Source: Osedax frankpressi (Eukaryota > Annelida > Polychaeta > Sabellida > Siboglinidae). From it: DNA of 64,000 nucleotides. Numbering within the stretch: the stretch's first letter is position 1; the number at the start of each line of letters is the position of its first letter. The notes beneath the pieces were generated by a model that did no database searches, had not been told where the DNA came from, and saw only the letters and a program-made list of their open reading frames with translations. The stretch covers positions 11,370,722-11,434,721 of the forward strand of contig OZ038316.1 in assembly GCA_964035775.1 (NCBI GenBank), read 5' to 3'. Shown here piece after piece: positions 10,301 through 25,300 of this stretch. The position numbers and the translations under genes are program-made.

Positions 10301-13300
10301 TCAACCGGTTCATTATAATAACAATTAAAGGCGTAAATATTTTACTAGCGATATTGTTATTATTAAAAAGTATACTCCTCATTCGATAATCGCAATAGAT
10401 CAAAGAGATAAGAGGACAGAACAATGTACGGATAAGTAGTGTACATCGCAAGTCAAATGCAAATGTCATATGTCATATCCGAGTTAATAGATAATCTAAT
10501 TGGGAGCACATTACATGTGAGGCTATGTGCTTGTATTAATTACTATATAAATCCGCAGAAGAGTAAATGTAGAGACACCCAAAGATAAGAGAATATATAT
10601 AAATTCGAGTATAGAACAACGTCGTGTAAAAACTAATGAAATCGCTATACATACTCATGTGCTCTATCTTCGTGTCACGCATGAACGATTACGGATTAAT
10701 ATATTTTATAAGTAACTACAGGCGTCGTACGTTTGTACGATTACAAAAAGCAAAGTAACCTGCGATATGTGAGTTACTCTCCGATTCAAATGGATTTTCT
10801 GTTCTCCGATTATTTCGACGATTTTAGGGCAAATCTGGAATGTTCCACCCTACATTTGTTGATGAGGTCATTATGTTATATAAGTACTGATGACGTAATA
10901 TAAATCTGGAATGTTCCACCCTACATTTGTTGTGGAGGTCATTATGTTATATAAGTACTGATGACGTAATATAAATCTGCAATGGAGATAAGATATGAAC
11001 TCACCCTCTACAGTATGCTATTAATAATCCGAAAAGAAGCTAATCATAGATAAGAATCTAGTAGTGTTAGCTTTGTAATGTGATAATGTATTCGTCGAGG
11101 GGCTGTTTCATTGTAATAATAACACATTTTTGAGTGGTGAATTTAAATCCTAACCTCGAACTGCGTTCTAACCATTAACCATTAACCCGTGACCCGTAAC
11201 CCGTAACCATTAACTCACTCTAACCTTGACCTTCATTTCTTGGGCGCCGTACATTGTCTTCTCACTGATCAGGGGCCCGAATCCTCCGGCACTATTGGCG
11301 TAGCGTAGCAAGTAGAGCAGAGATAAATGGGATGTCTCGCAGCCAAACACTACACGCAGGGCAGATTCTATTGATTCACGAGCCTCTGAAGGGGTAAAGG
11401 GGGTAGTAAAGGGGGGTTAGGGTAGTAAAGGGGGGTTAGGGTAATAAAGGGGAGTTAAGGTAGTGAAGGGGGTTAGGGTAGTAAAGGGGGGTTAGGGTAA
11501 TAAAGGGGAGTTAAGGTAGTGAAGGGGGTTAGGTAGTAAAGGGGGGTTAGGGTAATAAAGGGGAGTTAAGGTAGTAAAGGTGGGTTTGGGTAATAAAGGG
11601 GAGTTATGGTAGTAAAGGTGGGTTAAGATATTAAAGAGGGGGTTAAGGTAGTAAAGGGAGTTAATATAGTAAATTGGGTAAAGGTGGTTAAGGTAGGAAA
11701 GGGGGTGAATGGGTGTTAGGTAGTAAAGATGATCAAGGTAGTAAAGGGGGGGTTAAGGTAGTAAGGGGTGTAGTAGATAGATAACAGTTAAGTAGGATAT
11801 CTCACAGCCAAACTCTACATGCCTCCGTGGGGGTAAAGTAAGTGTAAAGTAGGGGTAAAAGGGTGAATAGTGGGTGTGAGGAGGGTGAAATGGGTGTGAT
11901 GGGGTAAGGAAAGTGAGGAGAGTAAAGTGTTGAAGGTTTATGGTAGGTGATGGGTTAATGGGTCTAGAAGGTAGTGAAGGAATATGTAACCAATTAAAAC
12001 TATCAATAGATCTATTGACTATTTTCCAGCCAATAAATTAATAACAATATATTTTTATTTCGAAAAATTCTCATATTTCCAATTTTATTGAAAATTCATA
12101 ACAATTTAATATCAATCATTTCTCAAGATATTAATCAAATAAATGAATGGTTATTTTTGAGATAATAAATATAAATATTCATATAGATGTAGTATTATTA
12201 TGCACTGTATTCGTATATGATGAATAATGTGTATTTTTAAGACAAATAAAACACTTATAGCTTGTAGAACTACCGACTTAAAATACTTTATTTTTACAAT
12301 AACGATACGACGTAATACATCATTAGAGTATACGACATGACACGTATTAAACACAACCTAACACGTGTTAAACACGACCTAACACGTGTTAAACACGACC
12401 TAACACTTGTTAAACACGACCTAACACTTGTTAAACACGACCTAACACTTTTTAACACGACCCAACACTTGTTAAACACGACCTAACACGTGTTAAACAC
12501 GACCTAACACTTGTTAAACACGACCTAACACGACCTTATCGGGTTCTTTTCACACATTACAACTACTAATCGTACAAAATTACAACTTTTTATAAAAGAG
12601 AAATCAATATCTTTACAAATAGAACTAGATGTCGCCTTTAATCATTTTATTAAAAGACGGTAATTAATTAGGACCCGAATTACAGATTCGTAACATATCG
12701 CTATTAAAATAGATATATAGAGAGAAATTCTGTTTTTATCTTCAAAGTAAAATACTAATAATATCTTGAACTATTTAATTAATAATAAACACCAAAGATA
12801 GTCATTTTAAAACTGGTTTATGTAAAGAGAACATCAATTAATTATATGCCCAAGAAAATGAATAAATCAAGTGAATTAAGTAGTGGATTATAAATGGACA
12901 GAATAAACGGAGAACATGTTATGATGGACAGGGTAGCAACAGGAATAATAGGAGAACATGTTATGACTGACATGTTATGACTGACAGGGTAGCAACAGGA
13001 ATAATAGGAGAACATGTTATGACTGACAGGGTAGCTACAGGAATAAACGGAGAACATGTTATGACTGACATGTTATGACTGACAGGGTAGCAACAGGAAT
13101 AATAGGAGAACATGTTATGACTGACATGTTATGACTGACAGGGTAGCAACAGGAATAATAGGAGAACATGTTATGACTGACATGTTATGACTGACAGGGT
13201 AGCTACAGGAATAATAGGAGAACATGTTATGACTGACATGTTATGACTGACAGGGTAGCTACAGGAATAATAGGAGAACATGTTATGACTGACATGTTAT

Positions 13301-16300
13301 GACTGACAGGGTAGCTACAGGAATAATAGGAGAACATGTTATGACTGACAGGGTAGCTACAGGAATAATAGGAGAACATGTTATGACTGACATGTTATGA
13401 TGGACAGGGTAGCAACAGGAATAATAGGAGAACATGTTATGACTGACAGGGTAGCTACAGGAATAATAGGAGAACATGTTATGACTGACATGTTATGACT
13501 GACAGGGTAGCAACAGGAATAATAGGAGAACATGTTATGACTGACATGTTATGACTGACAGGGTAGCAACAGGAATAATAGGAGAACATGTTATGACTGA
13601 CATGTTATGACTGACAGGGTAGCAACAGGAATAATAGGAGAACATGTTATGACTGACATGTTATGACTGACAGGGTAGCTACAGGAATAATAGGAGAACA
13701 TGTTATGACTGACATGTTATGACTGACAGGGTAGCTACAGGAATAATAGGAGAACATGTTATGACTGACATGTTATGACTGACAGGGTAGCAACAGGAAT
13801 AATAGGAGAACATGTTATGACTGACATGTTATGACTGACAGGATAGCTACAGGAATAATAGGAGAACATGTTATGACTGACAGGGTAGCAACAGGAATAA
13901 TAGGAGAACATGTTATGACTGACATGTTATGACTGACAGAGTAGCAACAGGAATAATAGGAGAACATGTTATGACTGACAGGGTAGCAACAGGAATAATA
14001 GGAGAACATGTTATGACTGACATGTTATGACTGACAGGGTAGCTACAGGAATAATAGGAGAACATGTTATGACTGACATGTTATGACTGACAGGGTAGCT
14101 ACAGGAATAATAGGAGAACATGTTATGACTGACATGTTATGACTGACAGGGTAGCAACAGGAATAATAGGAGAACATGTTATGATGGACATGTTATGACG
14201 GACATGGTAGCAACAGGAATAATAGGAGAACATGTTATGACTGACATGTTATGACTGACAGGGTAGCAACAGGAATAATAGGAGAACATGTTATGACTGA
14301 CATGTTATGACTGACAGGGTAGCAACAGGAATAATAGGAGAACATGTTATGACTGACATGTTATGACGGACATGGTAGCAACAGGAATAATAGGAGAACA
14401 TGTTATGACTGACATGGTAGCAACAGGAATAATAGGAGAACATGTTATGACTGACATGTTATGACTGACAGGGTAGCAACAGGAATAATAGGAGAACATG
14501 TTATGACTGACATGTTATGACTGACAAGGTAGCAACAGGAATAATAGGAGAACATGTTATGACTGACAGGGTAGCAACAGGAATAATAGGAGAACATGTT
14601 ATGACTGACATGTTATGACTGACAGGGTAGCAACAGGAATAATAGGAGAACATGTTATGACTGACATGTTATGACTGACAGGGTAGCAACAGGAATAATA
14701 GGAGAACATGTTATGACTGACAGGGTAGCAACAGGAATAATAGGAGAACATGTTATGACTGACATGTTATGACGGACAGGGTAGCTACAGGAATAATAGG
14801 AGAACATGTTATGACTGACATGTTATGACTGACAGGGTAGCAACAGGAATAATAGGAGAACATGTTATGATGGACATGTTATGACGGACATGGTAGCAAC
14901 AGGAATAATAGGAGAACATGTTATGACTGACATGTTATGACTGACAGGGTAGCAACAGGAATAATAGGAGAACATGTTATGATGGACATGTTATGACGGA
15001 CATGGTAGCAACAGGAATAATAGGAGAACATGTTATGACTGACATGTTATGACTGACAGGGTAGCAACAGGAATAATAGGAGAACATGTTATGATGGACA
15101 TGTTATGACGGACATGGTAGCAACAGGAATAATAGGAGAACATGTTATGACTGACATGTTATGACTGACAGGGTAGCAACAGGAATAATAGGAGAACATG
15201 TTATGACTGACATGTTATGACGGACATGGTAGCAACAGGAATAATAGGAGAACATGTTATGACTGACATGGTAGCAACAGGAATAATAGGAGAACATGTT
15301 ATGACTGACATGTTATGACTGACATGTTATGACTGACAGGGTAGCAACAGGAATAATAGGAGAACATGTTATGATGGACAGGGTAGCAACAGGAATAATA
15401 GGAGAACATGTTATGACTGACATGTTATGACTGACAGGGTAGCTACAGGAATAATAGGAGAACATGTTATGACTGACATGTTATGACTGACAGAGTAGCA
15501 ACAGGAATAATAGGAGAACATGTTATGACTGACATGTTATGACTGACAGGGTAGCAACAGGAATAATAGGAGAACATGTTATGATGGACATGTTATGACT
15601 GACATGGTAGCAACAGGAATAATAGGAGAACATGTTATGACTGACATGTTATGACTGACAGGGTAGCTACAGGAATAATAGGAGAACATGTTATGACTGA
15701 CATGTTATGACTGACAGGGTAGCAACAGGAATAATAGGAGAACATGTTATGACTGACATGTTATGACTGACAGGGTAACTACAGGAATAATAGGAGAACA
15801 TGTTATGACTGACATGTTATGACTGACAGGGTAGCTACAGGAATAATAGGAGAACATGTTATGACTGACATGTTATGACTGACAGGGTAGCTACAGGAAT
15901 AATAGGAGAACATGTTATGACTGACATGTTATGACTGACAGGGTAGCTACAGGAATAATAGGAGAACATGTTATGACTGACATGTTATGACTGACAGGGT
16001 AGCTACAGGAATAATAGGAGAACATGTTATGACTGACATGTTATGACTGACAGGGTAGCAACAGGAATAATAGGAGAACATGTTATGATGGACATGTTAT
16101 GACGGACATGGTAGCAACAGGAATAATAGGAGAACATGTTATGACTGACATGTTATGACTGACAGGGTAGCAACAGGAATAATAGGAGAACATGTTATGA
16201 CTGACATGTTATGACTGACAGGGTAGCAACAGGAATAATAGGAGAACATGTTATGACTGACATGTTATGACTGACAGGGTAGCAACAGGAATAATAGGAG

Positions 16301-19300
16301 AACATGTTATGATGGACATGTTATGACGGACATGGTAGCAACAGGAATAATAGGAGAACATGTTATGACTGACATGTTATGACTGACAGGGTAGCTACAG
16401 GAATAATAGGAGAACATGTTATGACTGACAGGGTAGCAACAGGAATAATAGGAGAACATGTTATGACTGACATGTTATGACTGACAGGGTAGCAACAGGA
16501 ATAATAGGAGAACATGTTATGATGGACATGTTATGACGGACATGGTAGCAACAGGAATAATAGGAGAACATGTTATGACTGACATGTTATGACTGACAGG
16601 GTAGCAACAGGAATAATAGGAGAACATGTTATGACTGACATGTTATGACTGACAGGGTAGCAACAGGAATAATAGGAGAACATGTTATGACTGACATGTT
16701 ATGACTGACAGGGTAGCAACAGGAATAATAGGAGAACATGTTATGATGGACATGTTATGACGGACATGGTAGCAACAGGAATAATAGGAGAACATGTTAT
16801 GACTGACATGTTATGACTGACAGGGTAGCTACAGGAATAATAGGAGAACATGTTATGACTGACATGTTATGACTGACAGGGTAGCAACAGGAATAATAGG
16901 AGAACATGTTATGACTGACATGTTATGACGGACAGGGTAGCTACAGGAATAATAGGAGAACATGTTATGACGGACATGTTATGACGGACAGGGTAGCAAC
17001 AGGAATAATAGGAGAACATGTTATGACTGACAGAGTAGCTACAGGAATAATAGGAGAACATGTTATGACTGACATGTTATGACTGACAGAGTAGCTACAG
17101 GAATAATAGGAGAACATGTTATGACTGACATGTTATGACTGACAGGGTAACTACAGGAATAATAGGAGAACATGTTATGACTGACAGGGTAGCAACAGGA
17201 ATAATAGGAGAACATGTTATGACTGACATGTTATGACGGACAGGGTAGCTACAGGAATAATAGGAGAACATGTTATGACGGACATGTTATGACGGACAGG
17301 GTAGCAACAGGAATAATAGGAGAACATGTTATGACTGACATGTTATGACTGACAGGGTAGCAACAGGAATAATAGGAGAACATGTTATGACTGACATGTT
17401 ATGACTGACAGAGTAGCTACAGGAATAATAGGAGAACATGTTATGACTGACAGGGTAGCAACAGGAATAATAGGAGAACATGTTATGACTGACATGTTAT
17501 GACTGACAGGGTAACTACAGGAATAATAGGAGAATATGTTATGACTGACATGTTATGACTGACAGAGTAGCTACATGAATAATAGGAGAACATGTTATGA
17601 CTGACATGTTATGACGGACAGGGTAGCTACAGGAATAATAGGAGAACATGTTATGACGGACATGTTATGACGGACAGGGTAGCAACAGGAATAATAGGAG
17701 AACATGTTATGACTGACATGTTATGACTGACATAGTAGCAACAGGAATAATAGGAGAACATGTTATGACTGACATGTTATGACTGACAGGGTAGCTACAG
17801 GAATAATAGGAGAACATGTTATGACTGACAGGGTAGCAACAGGAATAATAGGAGAACATGTTATGACTGACATGTTATGACTGACAGGGTAGCTACAGGA
17901 ATAATAGGAGAACATGTTATGACTGACATGTTATGACTGACAGGGTAGCAACAGGAATAATAGGAGAACATGTTATGACTGACATGTTATGACTGACAGG
18001 GTAGCAACAGGAATAATAGGAGAACATGTTATGACTGACATGTTATGACTGACAGGGTAGCTACAGGAATAATAGGAGAACATGTTATGACTGACATGTT
18101 ATGACTGACAGAGTAGCTACAGGAATAATAGGAGAACATGTTATGACTGACAGGGTAGCAACAGGAATAATAGGAGAACATGTTATGACTGACATGTTAT
18201 GACTGACAGGGTAGCTACAGGAATAATAGGAGAACATGTTATGACTGACATGTTATGACTGACAGAGTAGCTACAGGAATAATAGGAGAACATGTTATGA
18301 CTGACAGGGTAGCAACAGGAATAATAGGAGAACATGTTATGACTGACATGTTATGACTGACAGGGTAGCTACAGGAATAATAGGAGAACATGTTATGACT
18401 GACATGTTATGACTGACAGGGTAGCAACAGGAATAATAGGAGAACATGTTATGACTGACATGTTATGACTGACAGGGTAGCTACAGGAATAATAGGAGAA
18501 CATGTTATGACTGACATGTTATGACTGACAGGGTAGCAACAGGAATAATAGGAGAACATGTTATGACTGACAGGGTAGCAACAGGAATAATAGGAGAACA
18601 TGTTATGACTGACATGTTATGACTGACAGGGTAGCTACAGGAATAATAGGAGAACATGTTATGACTGACATGTTATGACTGACAGGGTAGCTACAGGAAT
18701 AATAGGAGAACATGTTATGACTGACATGTTATGACTGACAGGGTAGCAACAGGAATAATAGGAGAACATGTTATGACTGACAGGATAGCAACAGGAATAA
18801 TAGGAGAACATGTTATGACTGACATGTTATGACTGACAGGGTAGCAACAGGAATAATAGGAGAACATGTTATGACTGACATGTTATGACTGACAGGGTAG
18901 CTACAGGAATAATAGGAGAACATGTTATGACTGACATGTTATGACTGACAGGGTAGCTACAGGAATAATAGGAGAACATGTTATGACTGACATGTTATGA
19001 CTGACAGGGTAGCTACAGGAATAATAGGAGAACATGTTATGACTGACATGTTATGACTGACAGGGTAGCTACAGGAATAATAGGAGAACATGTTATGACT
19101 GACATGTTATGACTGACAGGGTAGCTACAGGAATAATAGGAGAACATGTTATGACTGACATGTTATGACTGACAGGGTAGCTACAGGAATAATAGGAGAA
19201 CATGTTATGACTGACATGTTATGACTGACAGAGTAGCTACAGGAATAATAGGAGAACATGTTATGACTGACAGGGTAGCAACAGGAATAATAGGAGAACA

Positions 19301-22300
19301 TGTTATGACTGACATGTTATGACTGACAGGGTAGCTACAGGAATAATAGGAGAACATGTTATGACTGACATGTTATGACTGACAGGGTAGCTACAGGAAT
19401 AATAGGAGAACATGTTATGACTGACATGTTATGACTGACAGAGTAGCTACAGGAATAATAGGAGAATATGTTATGACTGACATGTTATGACTGACAGGGT
19501 AGCTACAGGAATAATAGGAGAACATGTTATGACTGACATGTTATGACTGACAGGGTAGCTACAGGAATAATAGGAGAACATGTTATGACTGACAGGGTAG
19601 CAACAGGAATAATAGGAGAACATGTTATGACTGACATGTTATGACTGACAGGGTAGCAACAGGAATAATAGGAGAACATGTTATGACTGACATGTTATGA
19701 CTGACAGGGTAGCTACAGGAATAATAGGAGAACATGTTATGACTGACATGTTATGACTGACAGAGTAGCTACAGGAATAATAGGAGAACATGTTATGACT
19801 GACATGTTATGACTGACAGGGTAGCTACAGGAATAATAGGAGAACATGTTATGACTGACATGTTATGACTGACAGGGTAGCTACAGGAATAATAGGAGAA
19901 CATGTTATGACTGACATGTTATGACTGACAGGGTAGCTACAGGAATAATAGGAGAACATGTTATGACTGACATGTTATGACTGACAGGGTAGCTACAGGA
20001 ATAATAGGAGAACATGTTATGACTGACATGTTATGACTGACAGGGTAGCTACAGGAATAATAGGAGAACATGTTATGACTGACATGTTATGACTGACAGG
20101 GTAGCTACAGGAATAATAGGAGAACATGTTATGACTGACAGGGTAGCTACAGGAATAATAGGAGAACATGTTATGACTGACATGTTATGACTGACAGGGT
20201 AGCTACAGGAATAATAGGAGAACATGTTATGACTGACAGGGTAGCTACAGGAATAATAGGAGAACATGTTATGACTGACATGTTATGACTGACAGAGTAG
20301 CTACAGGAATAATAGGAGAACATGTTATGACTGACATGTTATGACTGACAGGGTAGCAACAGGAATAATAGGAGAACATGTTATGACTGACATGTTATGA
20401 CTGACAGGGTAGCTACAGGAATAATAGGAGAACATGTTATGACTGACATGTTATGACTGACAGGGTAGCAACAGGAATAATAGGAGAACATGTTATGACT
20501 GACATGTTATGACTGACAGAGTAGCTACAGGAATAATAGGAGAACATGTTATGACTGACATGTTATGACTGACAGGGTAGCAACAGGAATAATAGGAGAA
20601 CATGTTATGACTGACATGTTATGACTGACAGGGTAGCAACAGGAATAATAGGAGAACATGTTATGACTGACATGTTATGACTGACAGGGTAGCTACAGGA
20701 ATAATAGGAGAACATGTTATGACTGACATGTTATGACTGACAGGGTAGCTACAGGAATAATAGGAGAACATGTTATGACTGACATGTTATGACTGACAGG
20801 GTAGCTACAGGAATAATAGGAGAACATGTTATGACTGACATGTTATGACTGACAGGGTAGCAACAGGAATAATAGGAGAACATGTTATGACTGACATGTT
20901 ATGACTGACAGGGTAGCTACAGGAATAATAGGAGAACATGTTATGACTGACATGTTATGACTGACAGGGTAGCTACAGGAATAATAGGAGAACATGTTAT
21001 GACTGACATGTTATGACTGACAGGGTAGCAACAGGAATAATAGGAGAACATGTTATGACTGACAGGGTAGCTACAGGAATAATAGGAGAACATGTTATGA
21101 CTGACATGTTATGATGGACAGGGTAGCAACAGGAATAATAGGAGAACATGTTATGACTGACATGTTATGACTGACAGGGTAGCAACAGGAATAATAGGAG
21201 AACATGTTATGACTGACATGTTATGATGGACAGGGTAGCAACAGGAATAATAGGAGAACATGTTATGACTGACATGTTATGATGGACAGGGTAGCAACAG
21301 GAATAATAGGAGAACATGTTATGACTGACATGTTATGACTGACAGGGTAGCTACAGGAATAATAGGAGAACATGTTATGACTGACATGTTATGACTGACA
21401 GGGTAGCAACAGGAATAATAGGAGAACATGTTATGACTGACATGTTATGACTGACAGGGTAGCAACAGGAATAATAGGAGAACATGTTATGACTGACATG
21501 TTATGACTGACAGGGTAGCTACAGGAATAATAGGAGAACATGTTATGACTGACATGTTATGACTGACAGAGTAGCTACAGGAATAATAGGAGAACATGTT
21601 ATGACTGACAGGGTAGCAACAGGAATAATAGGAGAACATGTTATGACTGACATGTTATGACTGACAGGGTAGCTACAGGAATAATAGGAGAACATGTTAT
21701 GACTGACATGTTATGACTGACAGAGTAGCTACAGGAATAATAGGAGAACATGTTATGACTGACAGGGTAGCAACAGGAATAATAGGAGAACATGTTATGA
21801 CTGACATGTTATGACTGACAGGGTAGCTACAGGAATAATAGGAGAACATGTTATGACTGACATGTTATGACTGACAGGGTAGCAACAGGAATAATAGGAG
21901 AACATGTTATGACTGACATGTTATGACTGACAGGGTAGCTACAGGAATAATAGGAGAACATGTTATGACTGACATGTTATGACTGACAGGGTAGCAACAG
22001 GAATAATAGGAGAACATGTTATGACTGACAGGGTAGCAACAGGAATAATAGGAGAACATGTTATGACTGACATGTTATGACTGACAGGGTAGCTACAGGA
22101 ATAATAGGAGAACATGTTATGACTGACATGTTATGACTGACAGGGTAGCTACAGGAATAATAGGAGAACATGTTATGACTGACATGTTATGACTGACAGG
22201 GTAGCAACAGGAATAATAGGAGAACATGTTATGACTGACATGTTATGACTGACAGGGTAGCAACAGGAATAATAGGAGAACATGTTATGACTGACAGGGT

Positions 22301-25300
22301 AGCTACAGGAATAAACGGAGAACATGTTATGACTGACATGTTATGACTGACAGGGTAGCAACAGGAATAATAGGAGAACATGTTATGACTGACATGTTAT
22401 GACTGACAGGGTAGCAACAGGAATAATAGGAGAACATGTTATGACTGACATGTTATGACTGACAGGGTAGCTACAGGAATAATAGGAGAACATGTTATGA
22501 CTGACATGTTATGACTGACAGGGTAGCTACAGGAATAATAGGAGAACATGTTATGACTGACATGTTATGACTGACAGGGTAGCTACAGGAATAATAGGAG
22601 AACATGTTATGACTGACAGGGTAGCTACAGGAATAATAGGAGAACATGTTATGACTGACATGTTATGATGGACAGGGTAGCAACAGGAATAATAGGAGAA
22701 CATGTTATGACTGACAGGGTAGCTACAGGAATAATAGGAGAACATGTTATGACTGACATGTTATGACTGACAGGGTAGCAACAGGAATAATAGGAGAACA
22801 TGTTATGACTGACATGTTATGACTGACAGGGTAGCAACAGGAATAATAGGAGAACATGTTATGACTGACATGTTATGACTGACAGGGTAGCAACAGGAAT
22901 AATAGGAGAACATGTTATGACTGACATGTTATGACTGACAGGGTAGCTACAGGAATAATAGGAGAACATGTTATGACTGACATGTTATGACTGACAGGGT
23001 AGCTACAGGAATAATAGGAGAACATGTTATGACTGACATGTTATGACTGACAGGGTAGCAACAGGAATAATAGGAGAACATGTTATGACTGACATGTTAT
23101 GACTGACAGGATAGCTACAGGAATAATAGGAGAACATGTTATGACTGACAGGGTAGCAACAGGAATAATAGGAGAACATGTTATGACTGACATGTTATGA
23201 CTGACAGAGTAGCAACAGGAATAATAGGAGAACATGTTATGACTGACAGGGTAGCAACAGGAATAATAGGAGAACATGTTATGACTGACAGGGTAGCAAC
23301 AGGAATAATAGGAGAACATGTTATGACTGACATGTTATGACTGACAGGGTAGCTACAGGAATAATAGGAGAACATGTTATGACTGACATGTTATGACTGA
23401 CAGGGTAGCTACAGGAATAATAGGAGAACATGTTATGACTGACATGTTATGACTGACAGGGTAGCAACAGGAATAATAGGAGAACATGTTATGATGGACA
23501 TGTTATGACGGACATGGTAGCAACAGGAATAATAGGAGAACATGTTATGACTGACATGGTAGCAACAGGAATAATAGGAGAACATGTTATGACTGACATG
23601 TTATGACTGACAGGGTAGCAACAGGAATAATAGGAGAACATGTTATGACTGACATGTTATGACTGACAAGGTAGCAACAGGAATAATAGGAGAACATGTT
23701 ATGACTGACAGGGTAGCAACAGGAATAATAGGAGAACATGTTATGACTGACATGTTATGACTGACAGGGTAGCAACAGGAATAATAGGAGAACATGTTAT
23801 GACTGACATGTTATGACTGACAGGGTAGCAACAGGAATAATAGGAGAACATGTTATGACTGACAGGGTAGCAACAGGAATAATAGGAGAACATGTTATGA
23901 CTGACATGTTATGACGGACAGGGTAGCTACAGGAATAATAGGAGAACATGTTATGACTGACATGTTATGACTGACAGGGTAGCAACAGGAATAATAGGAG
24001 AACATGTTATGATGGACATGTTATGACGGACATGGTAGCAACAGGAATAATAGGAGAACATGTTATGACTGACATGTTATGACTGACAGGGTAGCAACAG
24101 GAATAATAGGAGAACATGTTATGATGGACATGTTATGACGGACATGGTAGCAACAGGAATAATAGGAGAACATGTTATGACTGACATGTTATGACTGACA
24201 GGGTAGCAACAGGAATAATAGGAGAACATGTTATGATGGACATGTTATGACGGACATGGTAGCAACAGGAATAATAGGAGAACATGTTATGACTGACATG
24301 TTATGACTGACAGGGTAGCAACAGGAATAATAGGAGAACATGTTATGACTGACATGTTATGACGGACATGGTAGCAACAGGAATAATAGGAGAACATGTT
24401 ATGACTGACATGGTAGCAACAGGAATAATAGGAGAACATGTTATGACTGACATGTTATGACTGACATGTTATGACTGACAGGGTAGCAACAGGAATAATA
24501 GGAGAACATGTTATGATGGACAGGGTAGCAACAGGAATAATAGGAGAACATGTTATGACTGACATGTTATGACTGACAGGGTAGCTACAGGAATAATAGG
24601 AGAACATGTTATGACTGACATGTTATGACTGACAGAGTAGCAACAGGAATAATAGGAGAACATGTTATGACTGACATGTTATGACTGACAGGGTAGCAAC
24701 AGGAATAATAGGAGAACATGTTATGATGGACATGTTATGACTGACATGGTAGCAACAGGAATAATAGGAGAACATGTTATGACTGACATGTTATGACTGA
24801 CAGGGTAGCTACAGGAATAATAGGAGAACATGTTATGACTGACATGTTATGACTGACAGGGTAGCAACAGGAATAATAGGAGAACATGTTATGACTGACA
24901 TGTTATGACTGACAGGGTAACTACAGGAATAATAGGAGAACATGTTATGACTGACATGTTATGACTGACAGGGTAGCTACAGGAATAATAGGAGAACATG
25001 TTATGACTGACATGTTATGACTGACAGGGTAGCTACAGGAATAATAGGAGAACATGTTATGACTGACATGTTATGACTGACAGGGTAGCTACAGGAATAA
25101 TAGGAGAACATGTTATGACTGACATGTTATGACTGACAGGGTAGCTACAGGAATAATAGGAGAACATGTTATGACTGACATGTTATGACTGACAGGGTAG
25201 CAACAGGAATAATAGGAGAACATGTTATGATGGACATGTTATGACGGACATGGTAGCAACAGGAATAATAGGAGAACATGTTATGACTGACATGTTATGA

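Noticed and set aside
11392-11766. Interstitial telomere (TTAGGG)
   Set aside because: TTAGGG occurs only as part of a longer 18-20-bp G-rich unit, never as a tandem hexamer run.
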